64,000 nt of DNA from the NCBI GenBank assembly GCA_003415625.1, contig PYIU01000006.1:1-64000 (forward strand), written 5' to 3'. Source of the stretch: Aquanectria penicillioides. Its lineage: Eukaryota; Ascomycota; Sordariomycetes; Hypocreales; Nectriaceae. Below the pieces are notes generated by a model. The model saw only the letters and a list, made by a program, of their open reading frames with translations, made no database searches and was not told where the DNA came from. Made by a program: the position numbers and the translations under genes. Below, one piece after another: positions 11,783 to 22,770 of this stretch (the first letter of the stretch is position 1; each line of letters starts with the position of its first letter).

Positions 11783-14130
11783 ATGCCAAGCGAAGACCTC
11801 TATATAGCTGAAGGAGTCATTTAGAATAAAGGCAGGATTGGAGATTTCTTTTCTCTTAGCAAAGAAAATACTACTAAAATATTTAATTAATTGCTTAATA
11901 GTCAATCTATACTATTCTACCCTTAAATAAATTGGGATTATTAGTTTAATAAATTAAAAACTTGGCCTATTTTAGGTAATAAAAGCGATTTGGATTCTTG
12001 GCTTATTAATATTAGTTGCTCTAAAGACTTCCCTTTTAATTCTTATTAAGCCTAAATATCCTATTATTAAAATCTATAGGATTTATTTAAAAACCTATAG
12101 AAGAAAGAAATGGCTTTAAACTTTAGTATTTAAGCCTTTCTTACTACCCTTACCTATAGACTTACCGATATCCTTGCAATTTACTAAACCAATCTTTTGA
12201 TTGCAAGCATTAAGGTTAAAAAGAATAAATAGAAGCAAAAGAGCTTCTTTTATAAGCTTTTACCAAAAGGGATAAACATTAAGAAGACTAAATGTTCAAT
12301 TAGTTTTATGCCTATAGAGTTCCAATAAGCAATATATAATAAAAGGCTATTAGTTGGCTTTGCTTACTTTACTAATGCTATCTATTAAAGCTTCTTTATT
12401 TAAAACAGATAGCTAAGGCATTTAATTATTTATAACACTATTGATATCCTTTAGAATAAGCAAGCTATTGCACTTGCTATAGCATAAAGAGAGATTATAA
12501 TTAAAATAGGGCTGCCCTATAATTTCTTAGTTTTTATTATACCTATTATTAAGCAAGCTAGAAATTAAAAATGTAGCTTCTTAAATGCTTTCCTTCTCTT
12601 CCTTAATATCTATAGAATGGTTAGACTTACTAGAACTTTAATTGTTGGACGCCTTATAACCCAGCCCTTAATCTTTAATAGCGGTTATAATGCTATTAAC
12701 AATCCCCCTCTAGCATTAATGCACTGCAACTGGATTCTTATTAAGCGTAAGTAAGGGAAAAGTACTTAATTAATTGCTTTAGATATCAATTGGATGTAAG
12801 ACTTTATTAGTACTATTATCCTTAATGAACTTAATATTGCCAATAGAAAGTTCTTTAATCGGTATAAGCTTATAGAACTTATTAGGACCTAAAAATCTAT
12901 TTATATCCTAAGATTTTAAAATAGTTCCCTTAATATTTATTGGCTCTATATTAATTTAGGAGATTACTGTACAATAAGCTAAAAGGGAGTTAATTACTAA
13001 ACTTCTAAAAATAAATATTAAATTATTTTAAAGCTGCTTAGTCCCTAGGGCAATAGCTATTAGATAAGTCTATCTTTACCGTTAGGCCCTTAACTGCCCT
13101 ACTGTCCTTTAGCTAATAATCTAATTAAATGCTATTAAACTTATAGGTATTGAATAATAGATGGATTTCCTGCTAAAATTAGTAAGTTTGCTAGAGTTAT
13201 TGTTACCTTAAGTAATAATAAAGGAGAAGGTTTTAAATAAGCCCTAAACCGCTAAAGTTAGAGCATTAAAGCAACTTGCCTTTACAGTCTATACCTTAAG
13301 TCTAAGACTCCTGCCCCTAAACCTGCTATTAAGCCTAAACCGGTAATTAAACCTGCCCAGCCCTTACATAAGTTGCCTACTAGCTCACTAATTTATATAA
13401 GCACTACCCAATTAAGTGCACTTAAAAAAGAAATTTAGATTAACTAAAATATATTTACTTATTTTAATGTATTTAATTGAATGTTTATTGACTCTTTAGG
13501 CAAAGGGCAAGTAACTAAATTGATTCAATCGGTTTAATAGGTACCTTTATCTAAATCGGCCGTCTTATAGCAATTTAATTAAATGGACTTAAATTTGCCT
13601 GCTGCTAAAAGTAATAAATAGAGTTTTCGCAAGCGCTTTACACTGCCTTTATTAATTCCTTAACTAGCTAAGCGTATAGCAAGAGAAAGGAGTTATACTA
13701 CAATTGCTAATGCTGTAGTTAGAAACATTACTAATACTGCTATTTGAACCTAATAAGGTAATTATAACCTAAACTATATTGCCCCTATTGGAAGAAAGAT
13801 AACTGCTAGAACTAAATGAATAAATTTGCCTTAAATTAATTAATAGGCTATTCTTAAACTCCCTTAAATAAAGAGCTAGATCTCTTATGCGCTAGAAGGG
13901 TTAATTTTAGTAAACCAATAGGATGAGATTATAACTGCTGCTTATAAGCCATTTGAACCTTTAATTCCTACTTGTTAGTCTTATGCTAATCGATACTGCA
14001 ATTAGGAACTGCATTATAAAGAAAGGTAATAGTGAAATTAAAATAGGGAGGTTAGGTGTTAAAAGCAGAATGAATTGTGGAGGGAGATAATAGTGGGTTG
14101 GATAATAGATTATAGGTGCAAAGCATTTAA
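11783..14130 (+). pseudogene. Sense extra gene of Gypsy copy 1, about 780 codons, unknown
   Basis: One + frame (3n+2) reads from the ATG at 11783 (MPSEDLYIAEG) to about 14130 without an indel. Stops are RIP-type; the longest open run is about 54 codons. Readable segments include LTYRLTDILAIY, SFFYKLLPKGINIKKTK, MVRLTRTLIVGRLITQPL, GYNAINNPPLALMHCNWIL, a Pro/Lys/Ala-rich linker (APKPAIKPKPVIKP, about 13310-13350) and a C-terminal KQNELWREIIVGW. It lies where an env-like gene would be, but no signal peptide or membrane span was seen, so an envelope role is not supported. It may be a second gag-like or accessory protein, or cargo. The ATG is kept in copy 2 (29648-29650) and mutated to ATA in copy 3 (49483). 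Confidence 0.52.
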
Positions 14131-14245
14131 TTGAATGCTTCTTTTAAGATTTTTTTTGCGTTTAAATAGATTAAGCTTAAAGTTTTCCTTTTGTATTATG
14201 CCTTTAGTCCGCTTAAGGGCAAGCATTAAGGTATTAGGGAGGGAT

Positions 14246-14627
14246 AAGTTAGGGTCTAAGGTAATGTAGATCAATCTATTATTAGGTTGGTTAGGAAGAT
14301 AAAAGGGACCTTAAAGATATAGAAAATGAACAGGCAGTTTTCTCTAATTAATTTTTATTTTTAAAATTCTAAATTCCTTGCATTTAGACCCTATTGAAGT
14401 CCCGGTGCAGCCCCTTATAATATTACTTTATTTATAACTTTCTGCCCTATTTTCTTTCTTTCTTTTCTTTAAGGGACACTCTAAAGCATTCGATTAGATG
14501 CTTTAACACTCTTCTAAGTTGTTTGCAGCTGCTTGGGAAGGCTGTTCGGTCTTTGACCGAACCTGCTTACCCTATACCCTTTTGGGTAGGGTGTGTGTTT
14601 TGGCCAGTGTCCCCATCCACCAACACA
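14246..14627 (+). repeat. 3' LTR of Gypsy copy 1 (382 bp)
   Basis: It begins aagttagggtct and ends ccaccaacaca. It matches the 5' LTR at equal length and is followed by the target duplication ctatt. It is the least RIP-changed LTR in the window, keeping GTTCGGTC/GACCGAAC and gcattcgattagatgc. Confidence 0.95.
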
Positions 14628-14632
14628 CTATT

Positions 14633-17600
14633 TAGCTCTTTAATATACTGCCCTTAATCTATCTATACTAAAGGTTTAAGCAATTAATTAAAGCTTAAAT
14701 AATAGTTATATCTTTAGCCTATACTTTAGCCTTAAATCTCTCTTTAAAGGAAGGGAATAGTATAGTAGTTAAGAAAATATAATAGAATAATAGATATAAA
14801 ATAGCCTTATTAATACAGCTAAAGCAGCAATAAAAATTATTTATATCTATAAAAACTAAATATACTTTATTAATTATTACTTAATTAATATAATATTAAT
14901 CTTTTAATAATATTAAGAAGTATAGCCATTTTTTTTATTATATTTATTTTAGGCTTACTAAAACAATTAAGGCTAAATTATTAATACTTTAGCCTTAATT
15001 TTAAATTGCTACTTAAATACTAATATTAATAAGCTAGGCATAATGCTCTTTTTATAGAGCTATTAATAAATAAATAATAATTATAATGCCTTTTTAATTA
15101 ATAAATGCTAGCAATATAAACATTAAGCTTTTTCTAAAACTAGTTCTAGCTATATATATAGTATTGCTAATATTAGTATAGATAGAGTTTAGCGCCTATT
15201 ATTAATAAGGTTAAAGCTTTAGTTTAGGGTTCTATAGTATAAGCTAAATAGTATTATTAGTTATTAGCTCTAAAAGTAAAGCAAGCCTTTAAATTTATAC
15301 CTAGCTGTTTTCTTTAAGATTATTAACCTTAAAGATAGATTGCTTTTTACCTTTATATTTTAATTGTAAGAGTGTATATTAGGCTTAAGTAATAAAGAGA
15401 AATAGGGCTGCTTAATTAATAGCAATAACTTTAGTGGACTTTTATATATATACTTAATTTATAATTTAACTGAAGTGAGCGGCCTAAAGATCTAGAATCT
15501 TATAAATAGATATATAGATTTCTAACTTCTATTTATTATTTACTATAGTATCCTTTTTATCTATAGCTAAAGAACCTTATTTATTAAGCTTATTATTAAG
15601 CTTTAAGTAGTTATTATATATATCCTCTTTAATATATTAGTAACTAAATGTAATATAGATATAGCATTAAGTCTGCACTTTTAGCCCTTTAGGCAGCATT
15701 ATTTGCATTAACTTTATTAGCTGCTTTATAAAGTATAATATATTTTAAATATCTAAAGTAAAGTATATTATTTTATTATTAATAGAGAATAAATAGTAAA
15801 GATCTAATAATTGCAAGTAAAACAGCTATAGAGTTAATGCTATAGGCATATATAAAATTATTATTTTAATATACTTAAACACTAAAGTAGTTATCTACTA
15901 AATAAAATACTCAATAAAAAGAAAGGCAGTTATAATTATAAATATAAAGAAATTAACTATTGTATATATTTTTTAGGCAAAAGGTTAGATTAAAAAAAGG
16001 TAAAGAATAAATATACAGCCTATAAAAGTAAATAAAAAGCGCTAAATAGGCTTTTAATGCTTAATACTAAACATTCTCTTATAATAAACTATAAAGATAG
16101 CAATGCACTTATTTATAATAAAGATATTGCATAAAGATAAAGCAGTATTCTTAATATTAATAGAGAGTAGCTTAATTATATAGGCAGGCTAACTGCTAGT
16201 AATATAGATTAAAGCTACAATCTATTAAAAAAAGCTATTTATATTAATAAAATACTTTTAAGCAGTAAGTATATTAATATTGCTAGGGCTAATAAAATAG
16301 ATTTTAAGCATTAAAATATTATTAATAAGTGTTATTAGTCTATACACACAGCCTTAGGCCCAGCTATTTTTAAAGTAATTAAAAAATAAAAAGCTTTATA
16401 TTATCTTAATAAAGTTATTATAAATATTAATTAAATTAAAAATAAAAGCTATTATTTATTAAATAGTATTTTTATTATTAAGAGTTAAGAGATAGGCCTA
16501 TAGAAGGCAGATAGTATTGCAAATACTAATATAGACTAACTTAATAATATTATCTATAATTGCTAAAGCATTAAAAAAGTATACTATATTATTAATTTAG
16601 TTAATATAGTTAGGCTTATAATAAGTTTCTTATATTTCTTTAGTAATTCCTTATTAATAGTAAATTATAAATATAAAGGTAAAGTAAAGATAGTTAAAGC
16701 TATAGTAAACTTATTTATCTATCTAATAGTAGATGCAATTAACAATCTTATTAAGATTATATAAGCCAGTTCTCTTAATGCAGTTAAGTGTATAGAGTAG
16801 CATAAGCTTAATAAAGGAGCTAAAAAAGTTTAGGTATTAATAAGCATTGTACTATTATCTATTACTTTATATAGTAAGAATAGTAAGTGCAAAGAGTAGG
16901 GGGGATTTAAAGGGGTTTAAGTATAGTTTTTAATTAATAAGCAATTAAAATGCCTTAATAATATAAATATTAATCTTTTATTTAAACCTAGCATTATTAC
17001 AGTTTTAAATAAAAGTAAGAAGGTTATATTAATTATTAGTAAACTTAATTAATGCTATTAATCTATTTAATAGATCTATTATTATATTAATTATCTTAAT
17101 TACTTTAAAGAAGTAATTAATATATAAGTTAAAAGATTCTTTTTATATTAGTTAAAGGCCTATAATTAGCTGTAATTAACTAACTCTATAGTTAAGTAGC
17201 CTGCCTAAGGCCTAGTTTTAGACCTTAACTACTTCTATTATTCTTTTTTGTATATATATAGTAAATTAAGAAATTCAATTTAGCTTAAGGGCATAATTGC
17301 TTAAAAATTTAAGCATTTAGCTAAATATTATATTAGCAAAATGCCAATTAAAACTAAGCCTAAAGATAAATAAGTTTAGGGCTTTTTTTAAATATTAAAT
17401 TACTAGCAAATTATAAATTAACTACAGCTTAATCTTTTGCTTTAAGGCTAAAGCAATAAAAGACTTAAAGTCTAGCGCATTATAATTAATTAATACTTTA
17501 AAGTAGAAAAAAGCTTATTTATTTTATATTGAAAAACCTTAAATAGTAAGTTAGTATAGTAGGGCCTTTAGCACTATAGAGTGGCTTATCTAAATATATA

Positions 17601-18590
17601 ACTTAAGTGCATAAGGGCTTATAAAGCAGCAAATGCAATAAGGATATTTTAGGCCACTTATTAAAGGATTAAAAAAGGGGAAAGGGAAAGACTTAAGTAG
17701 TTATTAAAGCCTTATGCAATATATAATAATGTTTTTGCTATAGCTAATATTAAGGCCTTTAAAAAATGCAATAACCTTTTAAATCTTAGCTTTACTAATA
17801 TAGAACTAGTATTGCCTTATATACCTAATAATTATAATTTAATAAAAAGGGAAAAATCCTTTATACTATTTATAATAAACTAACCTAATTAAAAGGATAA
17901 TATAAAAGTGCACTATTTTATTAAATATTGCCATTCTATAATAAATTAAATAAATAAAACTAATAATTTAATATTCCTATATATTAATTAATATACTAGC
18001 TAATAAATAAAGCTATAGGATTTATGCAATATTATACTTCCTAAAGTATCTTATAAGTTTTAAAAGTAAAGATAAAAAACTTATAGCACTATAATAAAAA
18101 CTAATAATATAAAAGAAGGATATTAATATAGAAGTTAGGGCATATAAACCTAACCAAAAGAACCTATTAATTTAATTTATAGATTGATTAAAAAGGTATA
18201 TTTAAAAAGTGCATTAAAAAGTACAGTTAAAAGGTATAGCTATATATATATAATAGTTCTTACTTCTTAATAAAAACTTTAGTTAGTAAAAGGCATAAAC
18301 CTAAAACTAAAACCTTATATTTAATAGTATTATAAGTAAAGCAATCTTAATTTATTCTTTATAGTAAAATAACTAAAGTAAATACTAATAATTTTATTTT
18401 AATTTCTTAAGCTATATTAATAAGCTAAATGCATTAAGTTCTTTAATTAAACTTTTTCTTAAATTCCAATAAAAAATTAAGTCCTTCTATATTCTATATT
18501 CTATAATAATTTTGCCTATAAATAGATGCAATAGATTACTGCAAAAGCTTTACATTAAGTGCTTTAAGCACTTTAGCACTAAAATAGGCT
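14633..18590 (+). pseudogene. 3' part of the large decayed gene, resuming after Gypsy copy 1
   Basis: The + frame (3n+1) of the relic left of the Gypsy element continues here when one copy of ctatt is removed: base 2215 joins 14633-14634 to complete a codon. Long open runs all lie in this frame: about 15880-15990, 16567-16764 (66 codons, including YKYKGKVKIVKAIVNLF), 16930-17050, 17710-17890 (61 codons, including YNNVFAIANIKAFKKCNN) and 18165-18270. Total relic length is at least 1,800 codons. No family is recognised. The inference is a very large, multicopy subtelomeric gene destroyed by RIP. Confidence 0.42.
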
Positions 18591-18729
18591 AAATTAAACT
18601 AAACTTAATAATACTTTAGCTATTTATTTCCTGCCTATTATTACTTTTTTTGCTTTTTATTAGCTATTATACTATTAGTAATAGCTTTATGCTTTTTTCT
18701 TTATGCCTAAATAGTTAGAAAGTTCTTTT

Positions 18730-19860
18730 AGTTAATTATAGTTATTAAAGTATTTAAGGTAAATAGAGTTCCTATAGCATTAAATAGTATAGTATATAAT
18801 TTAAGCCTTTTGGTTAAGCTATTATTGTATGCCTCCTTCTCTCCCTCTTTATTGGCCTCCTTTCTAGCATTTTTATTATTCTTACTGTTTAAGTTAAGGT
18901 CTATTAAGTTATTTTTAGCAATATTATTATCTTTATTAACAATAATTTTTGCGCTTATAGCTCCTTTAATTCTCTTTATAACTGTAAGTTATTGCTATAT
19001 TTAATAGAAGAGTAGATTAGGATTCTCTTTAATCTTCTCTTTTACTTTAGGAAAGATAGTCTTAAGTTCCTTAATGACTTTCTCCCTTATTTTTAATGCC
19101 TCCTTCTTTAATATAGCCTCTATATATTTAATAGTATTGTATTTAATAGAAAGGCAATAGTAAGCCTTAATAATACAATTAAGATTAATAGTCTAAAAGG
19201 CACACTGCTTTTCTATAGCCTAAATAATATAGATAGCTACTATAGAAAATGCATAAGCTAATTTAATAAATGGCTTTAAGTAATAGTCTATCTTTACACT
19301 ATCCTTAATTTATTTAGTAATTTAAGCATACCTATTAAACAGCTAGTTTTAATATACTTTAATTGCTTTATAAATATAGATTTCCTAAAGCTTATACTAC
19401 AGCCAATTTAGTAGGCCAATCTTAATTAATAATTAAGTTATTTACTTAATAATATATAGCCGCTTAATATTATTATAGTAGGAATTTTTAACTTTAAGTA
19501 AGTAAAAATATATAAAGTCCTTCTGCCTAATATATATTAATCTCTTAATAATTTACAGTATTATTTTAGCATTTAAATACTAAAATAGAAATATACTTTT
19601 TAAGCAATAGTAATATATATTAACTTTAATAAATATAGTATTAATATTTACAATAAAGATTTAAAGATCACTCTTACTACTATTTTAGTCTATAATAACC
19701 TTAATGCATTTTAAGTTTAAATCTATTAAGCAAATAGTCCTAATAGAGTACCCTACTAGTATAAGCATTGCTATAATAGAGCTATAGTATATATTAGTAA
19801 ATATTATACTTAAATATAAAGAGCAATAATCTTATGCATAGATATAAAGTAAGGAGTAAT
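18730..19860 (-). pseudogene. Decayed minus-strand gene B, unknown, Lys/Glu-rich C-terminus
   Basis: One minus frame is constant at three checked points (19730, 19097, 18854) and has open runs of 63 and about 80 codons. Readable segments include IIAMLILVGYSIRTICLIDL near the start, RLIYIRQKDFIYFYLLKV, EAILKKEALKIREKVIKEL, FPKVKEKIKENPNLLF, and the charged tail ARKEANKEGEKEAYNNSLTK. Remaining stops are explained by Gln or Trp codons hit by RIP. The GYS-x-R patch distantly recalls the GYTGxRP box of fungal DUF3435/FluG-type proteins, but this is too weak to name. The 64-codon plus-strand ORF at 18810-19004 is its antisense shadow. Confidence 0.4.
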
Positions 19861-20049
19861 ATATCTATATAAAAGATTTTAGCTATAATTAAAAGGGTCT
19901 TACCTTTAGATCTATAGGGTATTTATATAAATAAAGACACACTCCCCTTATTAAATAATATATTAATAAAGGAGTTTAAATGCATAAATTATAATAGGGC
20001 TTTTAGTATAAAGCTAGTATAAGAAGTTAGCTCTATTAATAGAGGGATT

Positions 20050-21560
20050 TATATCTAAATTAATATAGGTTTAATAAAAGTAATAATTAAGGCTGCTATT
20101 AAGGTTATTCTTAATAAGCTATTTAATATATTTAATACTAAAAATAGAAGTATTAGCCTAGGCCTTATTAATGCGCTTCTTAATTAGGCTCCTTTAATTA
20201 ATAGCCTTTTTAGTAAGGTAGGTAAAGTAGCTCTTAAGCTACTTCTAAAAACTAAATATAATTAGATTTTTTGCTTAAAGTATAGATTTAATATAAAAAT
20301 TAAAGGTAATAAATATAGCTTTTTAATATATACTAAAATTCAGTTAGGTTTTGCTACTAGCAGCATTTAGCTATAAGCTTACTGCCTATATATAATCTTT
20401 TATTTTATTATTACTTATAAAAAAGAGGGCTTAAGTAAAGGCAGTGCCTTTATTCTATATTTACTTTACTATTAATAAACTATCTTTAAAACTTACTTCC
20501 TTTACTACTATAATAGCAGGCAGTAAATTTTATATAAAGTATATAATTTATTAATTAAGAAGTGTAATAGGAGTTTTTATAATGCAATAGATCTATATTA
20601 TAAATAGAATGTATTGAATTATTTAGGCACCTAAAGCACTGCCCTAGCCTAATAGGCATATAGCTAATTTAAAGAGCTTAAGGTTTAAGATCTATAGTTT
20701 ATAGGCTTTATTATTATTATAGGCATTAATAACTATATAAAGATTAAAGTAATTATTAAGATAGCTAGTAGTAAAGATGCTATAGACTTTATATTTACTG
20801 CCCTTTAATAGTATTTTAGGTTAGTTTAGGTTATAGTTAGAACTATATAAATTAATTGCCTACTAGAAATCATTTACTTTAAGGGTCCAATCAATTCCTA
20901 GCTATTTCTATATTAAGCTAAAAGGCATAAGGATATTATATAAGGAGCTTAATAGTAGTATATTAATTATCTATATTAAGCGCTTCTATTAAAAGAGCTA
21001 TAATATATTATAATAAAAGCCTATAAGTTATTTTATATACTGTACTTTATTAATAATTATATAATTAAAATTAACTTTTTATAAAGTATACTATTAAAGG
21101 GAATATTTTATTAAATTCCTATTAGGAATCTCCTTAATAGACATTAATAGGAATTTAACATTCTATTTATTAATAGTGCCCTTAATAAAGTTTTAGATAT
21201 ACTTTTTTATAGGTATATTAAAGCCTGCCCTAATGCTAGTGGCCTTAATATCTTTCTTTACACTCTTTTGCTTACTATAGCACTTGCAAATAAAAACAGG
21301 CATTTTATTATTTTTATAGCAAAAAAGTGTCTTTTTCTTTTAAAGAGTATGCTTAAATTAAGTAAAGTATATTAAGATTATAATAATGCAGCCAATCTAT
21401 AGAAATTACTAGTTAGTTAAAATCCTATACTTAAATAGGGCATATAGGTTTTATAGGTAATAAAAGAGTGGGGTAAATACTTACTGCTAGATCTATTTAA
21501 GCTTCTATAAATTAAAAAAGAAAAAGCTACTTAATTAATCCCTTAATTAATTTTACCTTT
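20050..21560 (+). pseudogene. Decayed plus-strand gene C, unknown (about 500 codons)
   Basis: A single + frame (checked at 20068, 20440, 21241 and 21466) reads through this stretch with RIP-type stops. The best open run is about 74 codons near 21145-21365, including INSALNKVLDILFYRYIKA and NASGLNIFLYTLLLTIALA. Other segments are KVILNKLFNIFNTKNRSISL, GLSKGSAFILYLLYY and KIASSKDAIDFIFTAL. It diverges from gene B across about 190 bp. No catalytic motif or family was recognised. Confidence 0.42.
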
Positions 21561-21779
21561 ATAATAGAATTAAGGAATGCCTTTATAATGCTATAATAAA
21601 TATATACCTAAAAAGTAAAAAAATTATTTTTAATTTCCTTATATATTTAGTAAATAGAGTTTACTAAAATTAAAATAAAGTACAGCTTAAACTATATATC
21701 CTAATGCTTTTGCCTATCTATTAGGGCAATATTATAAAATAGCAATACTACTAAATATATTTTAGTCTTTTCTATACCC

Positions 21780-22770
21780 ATTTTATTAAATAAAAAGACA
21801 TACTTAAATAGGCCTAATCCTTAATTAATAATATCTATAGCATCTATAAGTTATATTAGCTAAAAGTAAGAATCTAATAACTATAAGTATAGTTATGCTA
21901 ATTATATTTATAAGCATTAGATTATAGGTAAAAGAATACTTATTAATTAGCTAATAGAGCTTAAAAGGCTAAATCTTAAAGTAATTAAAATAGATAAATA
22001 AGTTTAAGTACTTTAGCATATAGTAAGTAAGCATAATATTATTAATACTTATTTTTTGCTTTAGCTAAAGGAAATTTATAAACTACTTAAGTGCATATTA
22101 CTTATATAGCTTATCTATTAAAGCATTAATATCTGCCTAATATTTAGCAGTAAAGTTCTAAATATATATAAACTTTAATTACTATTTAATATAGTCTTCT
22201 ATTTTATATATATTAATAATATTTATAAATAAAGCAAGTTATAACTATATGCTCTTTAGGATCTTTTGCTAGTTAGGAAATATATAAAGGCCCTTTAATA
22301 TACTAATAAGTGCTTAATATATTTTATTGTCTATTAAAGGAATATCCATTGCATTACTGCTAATTATATAGATATACTTTTTAATTTTCTTTTTTAGCTA
22401 GATTAACTATATTGCCTTTATATAAAGGGTATGCACTTTAATTCTATTTAGCCCTTTAAGCAATACTTAATTAAAAGGGGGGGAAGGGTCTTTGCCCTAA
22501 ATCTTAGCATTTTTAACAGCCTCTATAAACTTCTCTTATTACTACTCTATCTATATATTTAAGTCCTACTATTGCTTTTTAAATATAAGGTTCTTTTAAG
22601 TATAATAATTTATAATAGTATTTATACCTTTATCCTAAAGGGCATTTAGCTTAAAGTTTAGGTTAATATATCCTAGCCAATTATACAAGTTAGCAAAAGG
22701 GGCCTATTTATTAAGCTAGTTACTATAAGTAAAGTATTGCATTAAATAATAGTAAATAAAAAAAATAGTG
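21780..22770 (-). pseudogene. Decayed minus-strand gene D, unknown
   Basis: A constant minus frame (checked at 22677, 22488 and 22017) includes PFANLYNWLGYINLNFKLNA, EKFIEAVKNAKI, GKDPSPPFN, LLKGLNRIKVHTLYIKAI, SSNAMDIPLIDNKIY and LINKYSFTYNLMLINIISI. Stops fit RIP of Gln codons. A Lys-rich minus-strand stretch at about 23770-24050 is in the same register and may be its N-terminal part. It converges with gene C. No family was recognised. Confidence 0.38.

Larger units (their letters stand above)
2216..14627 (+). mobile_element. Ty3/Gypsy LTR retrotransposon, copy 1 (12,412 bp)
   Basis: Two 382-bp LTRs (2216-2597 and 14246-14627) flank the element, and the host duplication ctatt is present at 2211-2215 and 14628-14632. 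Internal order on the + strand is leader, gag-protease, RT-RNase H-integrase, then a 4.5-kb extra region with two further decayed frames, and a purine tract (gggaggga, 14236-14243) close to the 3' LTR. RT-before-integrase order and the RT and integrase motifs place it in Metaviridae. It is the least RIP-mutated of three copies, but all reading frames are broken. No clear tRNA primer-binding site follows the 5' LTR. Confidence 0.95.

Noticed and set aside
11783..14130. Retroviral-type envelope gene
   Set aside because: The position fits, but no signal peptide, transmembrane span or fusion-like segment was visible in the readable blocks.
300..18590. Telomere-linked RecQ helicase
   Set aside because: Position and size fit, but only a doubtful P-loop patch was seen and the DEAH-type and C-terminal helicase motifs could not be found.
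18810..19004. 64-codon hydrophobic plus-strand ORF
   Set aside because: Its Leu/Phe/Ser composition is what the antisense of a Lys/Glu/Asn-rich frame gives; the minus-strand frame B through the same bases is longer and more protein-like.
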